NCBI RefSeq assembly: GCF_900100735.1
Contig: NZ_FNCJ01000008.1
Location: forward strand, 62,001 to 126,000
DNA length: 64,000 nucleotides
Direction of reading: 5' to 3'
Origin: Paraburkholderia phenazinium
Lineage (GTDB): Bacteria; Pseudomonadota; Gammaproteobacteria; Burkholderiales; Burkholderiaceae
Translations under genes and position numbers: made by a program
The notes under the pieces: generated by a model
The model's database searches: none
The model's input: only the letters and a program-made list of their open reading frames with translations
What the model was told of the DNA's origin: nothing
In this document: positions 59,255 through 64,000 of the stretch, one piece after another
How positions within the stretch are numbered: position 1 is the stretch's first letter
Layout of the letters: each line of letters begins with the position of its first letter

Positions 59255-60278
59255 CGATCTGGACCTTCACGTCCGTCGGCTTGCCGCTGGCTGCTTCTTC
59301 GAAGGCCCGAATGCCGTCCGCAAACGCAAACGAGCGCGAGATAAACGGCTTGATATCGAGCCGGCCCGAGGCGATAAGCTGGATCGCCCGCGGGAACATA
59401 TTGGCGTAGCGGAACACCGATTCGATCCGCACTTCCTTGATCTGCAGCGCGACAATATCGAGCGGCACCGCGTGTTGCGGCATGCCGACCAGCACGAGGC
59501 AGCCACCGGGACACAGCAGGTCGACGATGCCGTCGAAGGCCTTTTCGTTCCCGCTCGCCTCGAACACAACGTTGGCGCCCCACCCATCGGTGAGTTCGGC
59601 GACCACGTCCTTCGGTTTCCGGTCACGGATATTGACCGCGGTCACACCCTGCACGTTGCCGATCAGCTCGAGTTTCTCCGGCACCAGATCGCACACGATC
59701 GCGCGGCTGCAACCGCCGGCGAGCGCCGCGAGAGCGCACATCATGCCGATCGTCCCCGCACCCAGAATAACGGCCACATCCCCCGGCTTGATCTTCGCCT
59801 TGGTTGCCGCCTGCATGCCAATCGCCAACGGCTCGACAATCGCGCCTTCCGCGAAACTGACATTGTCCGGCAGCTTGAACGTGAACGCGGCAGGATGCAC
59901 GACGAACGGCGTGAGGCACCCATGCACGGGCGGCGTCGCCCAGAACCGCACGCTCGGATCGAGGTTATACATGCCCTCACGCGAGGCCCGTGATGCCATG
60001 TCCGGCACGCCGGGTTCCATGCAGACACGATCGCCGACCTTCAGATGCGTCACCTCATCGCCAATCTGGATCACCGTGCCGGCCGCTTCGTGACCGAGCA
60101 CCATCGGTTCATTGACGACGAAAGGCCCGATGCGGCCGTGCTGATAATAATGAATGTCGCTGCCGCAAATGCCCACCGTATTGATGCGAATCCGCACATC
60201 GCGCGGACCCACGACTTGCGGCAAGGTGAACGGGCGCAAGCTAATGCGGCGCGCCTCTTCGAGAACCAGTGCTTCCAT
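59244..60278 (-). CDS. Zinc-dependent polyol (xylitol/sorbitol-type) dehydrogenase, MDR family
   Basis: 344 residues. MDR/GroES domain with catalytic zinc ligands C38 (TVGICGSDIHYYQHG), H63-E64 (GHEAAG); the four-Cys structural zinc loop is missing (the region reads PGVPDMASRASREGMYNL), which is typical of sorbitol dehydrogenase-type enzymes. NAD-binding loop GAGTIGMMCALAALAGG (near 170), with acidic Asp in VCDLVPEKLEL suggesting NAD+. Oxidises a polyol to a keto-sugar. Last gene of a leftward group with SorC regulator and ABC transporter genes, which supports a sugar-alcohol substrate. Confidence 0.9.
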   Translation of the reverse strand: MEALVLEEARRISLRPFTLPQVVGPRDVRIRINTVGICGSDIHYYQHGRIGPFVVNEPMVLGHEAAGTVIQIGDEVTHLKVGDRVCMEPGVPDMASRASREGMYNLDPSVRFWATPPVHGCLTPFVVHPAAFTFKLPDNVSFAEGAIVEPLAIGMQAATKAKIKPGDVAVILGAGTIGMMCALAALAGGCSRAIVCDLVPEKLELIGNVQGVTAVNIRDRKPKDVVAELTDGWGANVVFEASGNEKAFDGIVDLLCPGGCLVLVGMPQHAVPLDIVALQIKEVRIESVFRYANMFPRAIQLIASGRLDIKPFISRSFAFADGIRAFEEAASGKPTDVKVQIVME

Positions 60279-60378
60279 GATTGAAGCCCTCTGCTATGGG
60301 ATAAACGAAAATGAACTCAGCCGGCCTCGCGGCAGTCGTTTACTTCTACTGCAAGGCTTACGCCGTTGACTATGCCTG

Positions 60379-61365
60379 TCAAGCTTCGTCGCACAGACGC
60401 TGAGCAGTCTCCTCGTCGGTCACCAACACCGACGGATAGCGGCCGCGCAATGCAGCCCGCGTCACGGCAAACTTTTTCGCGCCGCCGCTCACCAGAATCA
60501 CGCGCTGGATCTTGCGCAGATCCTCGAGCGAGATCGCGACTGTGCGACGGTTCAGCGGATGGTCGATCGCCTCGCCATCGGCATCCATGAAATGACCGAG
60601 CATGTCGCCCACCGCCCCCGCTTTTTGCAGCGCCCTCACCTGCTCGGGATCGTTGATGCCGTAGGTCACTACCAGAGACTCAGTGAGGTCGCCGCAGGTC
60701 AGTAGAACCAGATCCGACTGGCGCGCCCGTTCATAAGTCTCGCGCACGGCATCTTCCTTTAGCAGGACGTCGCGCACCGCCTGACTGCTCACGTAGATCG
60801 GCGCGGGGAACAGGAAACCGTCTGCCTGACACAGGTTTGCAAAGTCGGACACGATGTCGAACGTGTTAATGCTCGGGCAATGCGACAGGCCGCCTTGCAA
60901 CGACACCGCCGAGATTCCCCCGTAAGTGCGTTGCGGCAATGCGCGCAGCACCGCGCGAATCGTACGGCCCCAACCGAGGCCGACGGTCTGCCCCGCCTCG
61001 ATCTGCCCACTCAGGTAATTCGCCGCGCCTATGCCGAGTGCGGCCATGTTGGCCTCCGTGTCGGCGCCCGATGGCACCACAACCGCGGCCTCGAGCCCGA
61101 AACGCTTGACCAGCATCTCTTCGAGCGCCACACAAGGCGCAAGACGGCTATTGATGGTGATCTGCACCATCCCCGATTCGCGGCTCGCGGCGAGCAGCCG
61201 GTTCACCCGCACCCGATTGCTGCCAATCAACTGCGCAATCTCCTGTTGCGTAAGATTGCCGACGTAGTAATGCCACGCGACGCGCGCCTGCAACTCCTCT
61301 TCGATATCTACAGAGGATTCGGTCTGCGACGTCACTGCGGGTGGCATGGATTTATTCATGAGCAT
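60379..61365 (-). CDS. SorC/DeoR-type sugar-binding transcriptional regulator
   Basis: 328 residues from the ATG at 61365 (other in-frame starts at 61386 TTG and 61359 ATG; no clear ribosome site). HTH at about 25-65: ELQARVAWHYYVGNLTQQEIAQLIGSNRVRVNRLLAASRESGMV. The C-terminal sugar-phosphate-binding domain contains VGLGWGRTIRAVLRALP, the LTCGDLTESLV segment and FMDADGEAIDHPLNRRTVAI. SorC regulators respond to a phosphorylated sugar or polyol. Located between the ABC permease genes and the polyol dehydrogenase in one direction, so the whole set probably is one regulon. Confidence 0.92.
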   Translation of the reverse strand: MLMNKSMPPAVTSQTESSVDIEEELQARVAWHYYVGNLTQQEIAQLIGSNRVRVNRLLAASRESGMVQITINSRLAPCVALEEMLVKRFGLEAAVVVPSGADTEANMAALGIGAANYLSGQIEAGQTVGLGWGRTIRAVLRALPQRTYGGISAVSLQGGLSHCPSINTFDIVSDFANLCQADGFLFPAPIYVSSQAVRDVLLKEDAVRETYERARQSDLVLLTCGDLTESLVVTYGINDPEQVRALQKAGAVGDMLGHFMDADGEAIDHPLNRRTVAISLEDLRKIQRVILVSGGAKKFAVTRAALRGRYPSVLVTDEETAQRLCDEA

Positions 61366-61420
61366 GATGGGTTTCGATTGGCACAACAGGATAGTAATTC
61401 ACCGTGCCGCACGCGGTGCA

Positions 61421-62305
61421 TCATTTCACCGCGCCCATCGTGAGTCCCTGCACGAGCCGACCCGATACCGCCAGCGCGAACACCACCATCGGCAGCACGA
61501 TCAGCGTACCGGTGGCCATGATTTCGCCCCACGGCAACTCGTAGCCGCTCATATAACTGGTCGCGGCAACCGGTGATGTGATGGCGTCGGTGCGCGTGAG
61601 CACCAGCGCATAGAGCAGATCGTTCCACGAAAAGATGAACGCGAAGATCGCGGATACGACGATGCCCGGCATCGCCAGCGGCAAATTGATCCGCCAGAAC
61701 ACGCGCCACGCGGAAGCCCCGTCCAGACGCGCCGCTTCATCGATTTCGACCGGAATATTGCGGAACTGATCGGTGCAGATCCATACGACGATGGGGAGCG
61801 AGAACGTCAGATAAAGCAGGATCAGGACGATATGCGTATCGACCAGGTCGAGCTTCGTCGCAATCAGGAAAAACGGCACGGCGAGCACCACCGGGCTCAC
61901 CATCCGGTTCGAGATGAACCAGAACCACAGGTCTTCCTTGCCGCGAAATTCGAAGCGTGCGAGCGCGTAGGCTGCCGGCGTGCCGAGCAGGATCGCCAGG
62001 AACGTCGTGCTGCTCGCCACAATCAGCGAGTTCAACAGGCTGTGTGCGACGTCGTGCTCGAACAGCGCGTCGATGTAGTGCGCGAGCGTCGGCTTGAACA
62101 ACCACACCGGCGGCATGGCAAGCGCGTCGGCCTGGCTCTTCAGGCTGGTCGTCACCATCCAGTAGAACGGAAACACCGAGGTGAGAAACACGATCAGCAA
62201 GCCGATTGCGTGCCACACCGTCGCGCGGCGCCGCGCATTCTTCGCACGGCGTGCACGCGGCGATAGCGGCAAAACTTGCATGCTGGTATCCGTTGATGTG
62301 CTCAC
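61421..62305 (-). CDS. Sugar/polyol ABC transporter permease (MalG-type)
   Basis: 294 residues with a GTG start at 62305 that overlaps the TGA of the first permease in a GTGA arrangement, implying translational coupling; an ATG at 62281 is a weaker alternative. Six membrane segments and the EAA loop IDEAARLDGASAWRVFWRINLPLAMPG (near 195-220) place it in the carbohydrate CUT1 family, second permease. With its partner at 62302 it forms the inner-membrane channel. ATPase gene is not adjacent. Confidence 0.93.
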   Translation of the reverse strand: MSTSTDTSMQVLPLSPRARRAKNARRRATVWHAIGLLIVFLTSVFPFYWMVTTSLKSQADALAMPPVWLFKPTLAHYIDALFEHDVAHSLLNSLIVASSTTFLAILLGTPAAYALARFEFRGKEDLWFWFISNRMVSPVVLAVPFFLIATKLDLVDTHIVLILLYLTFSLPIVVWICTDQFRNIPVEIDEAARLDGASAWRVFWRINLPLAMPGIVVSAIFAFIFSWNDLLYALVLTRTDAITSPVAATSYMSGYELPWGEIMATGTLIVLPMVVFALAVSGRLVQGLTMGAVK

Positions 62306-63240
62306 ACCGCCTCCCGATAAACGAAACGAATATAGAGCCGCGACAACACGATCGTCAGGATCAGCAGCAGCACCGCCTGGGCCGACGCCATACCCTGATC
62401 GAACAGGCGGAACGCGATGCGCTGGATATAGATGCTGATGAACTCGGTCGCCGTGCCGGGACCGCCGCGCGTCATCGTAAATACGGCGTCGAACATCTTG
62501 AGCATATCGGCGGAACGCAGAATCAGGATCGCGGTGAGTCCCGGCAACAGATAGGGACGCTGCAAATGCCAGAGGATCTTGCTCCACTTCGGTGTCTCGA
62601 GCCGGGCCGCTTCTTCGGCCTCCTTCGGCACCATCGCAAGACCCGCGAGCAGGATCAGCGCGCAGAACGGCGTCCATTGCCAGATGTCCATGATCATCAC
62701 GGACACGACAGCGAGCGTGGGATCGGCAAGCCAGTCGAGCGGCGGAATACCGAAGAAACCGAGCAAGTAGTTGACCACGCCGAACTGGCGGTTAAAGATC
62801 AGACGCCCGATCAGACCGACCACCGCGTAGGTGGTCGCCATCGGAATCACCAGACCGACACGCGCCGCCACCCGCAGCCACGGCAGCGCCGTGCGGTGCA
62901 GCATCAATGCCGCAAATAGCCCCAAGGCAATTTCGATCGGCAAGGTCAGGCAGAGAAACAACACGGTACGACCGAGCGCTCCCCAGAACGACGGATCGGA
63001 GAGCGTGGCGATGTAGTTATCGAGTCCGACAAATGGCGTGCCGGCAGCGACATCCGCAAGCTTGTACAGATGAAACGAGTTGTAGAGCGCGAGCAGCAGC
63101 GGGTAGATGCCGATGATCGCCAGCGCCGCGACGGCGGGGAAGAGAAACCAGAACGCCGGCGAGCGCGGCATGAAGCGAAAGCGCGCAGGCTGGCGCCGGC
63201 GCATGGCGCTGCTCGCTGGTGGTACCGTGGTCTTCAGCAT
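62302..63240 (-). CDS. Sugar/polyol ABC transporter permease (MalF-type)
   Basis: 312 residues from the ATG at 63240 (GGAG eight bases upstream). About six membrane segments beginning AFWFLFPAVAALAIIGIYPLLL; the EAA loop is VPKEAEEAARLETPKWSKILWHLQRPYLLPG and the end TRGGPGTATEFISIYIQRIAF matches the first permease of CUT1 sugar/polyol importers. The gene follows the binding-protein gene with a GC-rich hairpin in the 70-base spacer. Confidence 0.93.
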   Translation of the reverse strand: MLKTTVPPASSAMRRRQPARFRFMPRSPAFWFLFPAVAALAIIGIYPLLLALYNSFHLYKLADVAAGTPFVGLDNYIATLSDPSFWGALGRTVLFLCLTLPIEIALGLFAALMLHRTALPWLRVAARVGLVIPMATTYAVVGLIGRLIFNRQFGVVNYLLGFFGIPPLDWLADPTLAVVSVMIMDIWQWTPFCALILLAGLAMVPKEAEEAARLETPKWSKILWHLQRPYLLPGLTAILILRSADMLKMFDAVFTMTRGGPGTATEFISIYIQRIAFRLFDQGMASAQAVLLLILTIVLSRLYIRFVYREAV

Positions 63241-63269
63241 CGATCGTCTCCGCGGGTTGGCATGCTCGA

Positions 63270-63303
63270 GCGGGCGAGGCGGCACATCTGGCGCCTCGCC
63301 CGC
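63270..63303 (-). promoter_or_regulatory. Intercistronic stem-loop between binding protein and permease genes
   Basis: GCGGGCGAGGCG (63270-63281) and CGCCTCGCCCGC (63292-63303) make a perfect 12-bp stem with a 10-base loop, eight bases after the binding protein stop. No T-run follows. Such hairpins commonly protect the upstream mRNA or cause partial termination, so that binding protein exceeds permease. Confidence 0.75.
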
Positions 63304-63310
63304 ACCGGTC

Positions 63311-64000
63311 TTACTTCAGCAAGGGCTTCTTGCCGTCGTAATAGCCCGCTTTCTGCAGGATTTCTTCGGTCTTGGTGCCGATGGTCTGCGCCCCGTCCTT
63401 GACCGAAACCTGTCCGAGCATGATCTTGCTGCCCCACTCGCCAATCACTTCAGACACGGCAGGCCATTCCGGGAAGCGAGGCCGATAGTCGGGCACGCCG
63501 CCCTGCCACGATTCCACCATCGGCTTCACAAACGGATACTTGCTCTGTACCGCCGGATCCTTGTAGACGGACATGCGGCCGCTCACACCGCCTGCATCCA
63601 GATAAGGCTTGGCCATTTGTTCCGAAGTGATCCACTGGATAAAGAGCCACGCCGCCGCCTGTTTCTTCGCATTCGACTTGGCGTTCACCGCCAGCGAAAA
63701 ACCGCCCAGCGCGGGCTTGAGTCCGGCAGGTCCCCTGGGTTCGGTCGTAATGGCAAGACAGCTGCCGATTTTCGACTTGCTCGGATCGGTCAAGGTTGGA
63801 TAAAACGCCGACCACTCGGTGATCATGGCGACCTGCCCTTGGGCAAGCGCATTCACGGACTCGGCATGGTCATAGTCGACGATGCCCGGCGGCATGTACT
63901 TCATCAGCTTCTGCCGATATTCGAGCCCAGCCCGCGATTGCGGCGACATGAGATTCGACCTGAACTTCGCATCGAGCAGCGAGCCGCCGTTGGGCCACAG
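63311..64000 (-). CDS. Sugar/polyol ABC transporter binding protein, partial (N-terminus outside window)
   Basis: The minus frame is open to the right edge and covers the C-terminal 229 residues: LWPNGGSLLDAKFRSNLMSPQ at the edge, then MITEWSAFYPTLTDPSKSKIG, GPAGLKPALGGFSLAVN, KQAAAWLFIQWITSEQMAK and PFVKPMVESWQGGVPDYRPRFPEW, as in family 1 extracellular solute-binding proteins. The signal peptide lies outside the window. First gene seen of the transport operon, followed by the two permeases, SorC regulator and polyol dehydrogenase. Confidence 0.9.
   Translation of the reverse strand: MWPNGGSLLDAKFRSNLMSPQSRAGLEYRQKLMKYMPPGIVDYDHAESVNALAQGQVAMITEWSAFYPTLTDPSKSKIGSCLAITTEPRGPAGLKPALGGFSLAVNAKSNAKKQAAAWLFIQWITSEQMAKPYLDAGGVSGRMSVYKDPAVQSKYPFVKPMVESWQGGVPDYRPRFPEWPAVSEVIGEWGSKIMLGQVSVKDGAQTIGTKTEEILQKAGYYDGKKPLLK

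Noticed and set aside
1..64000. CRISPR arrays, insertion sequences, prophage, tRNA or rRNA genes
   Set aside because: No regularly spaced repeats with unique spacers, no transposase or integrase frames and no RNA-gene sequence recognised.

Overview
The window is high-GC DNA with the gene content and small-regulator density of a Burkholderiaceae chromosome or megaplasmid, most likely Paraburkholderia or a close relative. Support comes from the long-form LeuA, the fused molybdate permease-ATPase beside a DUF2325 protein, the metR/metE pair, the VpsR-like sigma-54 activator, and the many LysR-type regulators. The genus assignment is inference; no rRNA or tRNA gene, CRISPR array, phage or insertion sequence was recognised.

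Layout. 1-2.5 kb: exported cassette (di-haem cytochrome c, molybdate-type binding protein, Tat-exported protein). 2.6-7.6 kb: two paralogous prolyl-4-hydroxylase-like oxygenases flank a short zinc-type CDF transporter and leuA; leuA is preceded by an unlisted 28-codon leader peptide with ten leucine codons and alternative hairpins. 7.8-11.6 kb: SnoaL-like protein, DHA2 efflux pump with divergent LysR regulator, fasciclin protein. 11.7-17.5 kb: a molybdenum regulon (DUF2325 protein, ModE, SUOX-like molybdoenzyme, ModA, fused ModBC) with three matching ModE boxes. 17.6-22.2 kb: YncE-like lipoprotein, an epimerase-GNAT-azoreductase operon, an orphan CpaB. 22.2-23.6 kb: gene-poor. 23.9-29.4 kb: sigma-54 activator, patatin, MscS-type channel. 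29.4-33.6 kb: a two-gene DNA repair operon (FAN1-type nuclease plus RecB-nuclease/XPD-helicase fusion) directly behind a consensus LexA box. 33.8-38 kb: small accessory genes, including a deletion scar that joins the 3' parts of a LysR gene and an SDR gene, and an ArsR-AHSA1-DUF1801 operon with a near-perfect operator.

38-45.7 kb: the most interesting block. A EutR-like AraC regulator and a LysR regulator precede a tightly packed operon of glutamine-synthetase-like ligase, aldehyde dehydrogenase, iron alcohol dehydrogenase and M81 (MlrC) hydrolase. Together these fit a gamma-glutamyl route for breakdown of an amino alcohol such as ethanolamine (ligation, two oxidations, hydrolysis). This is inference from gene content.

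46-52 kb: SAMHD1-like HD hydrolase, metR, metE and a PLP-dependent sulfur amino acid lyase/synthase. 52-59 kb: SDR, aldo/keto reductase, LysR regulators, double-CMD lipoprotein, an acyltransferase-3 remnant, GNATs, VOC protein. 59-64 kb: polyol dehydrogenase, SorC regulator and the membrane and binding components of a sugar/polyol ABC transporter, running off the right end; its ATPase is not in the window.
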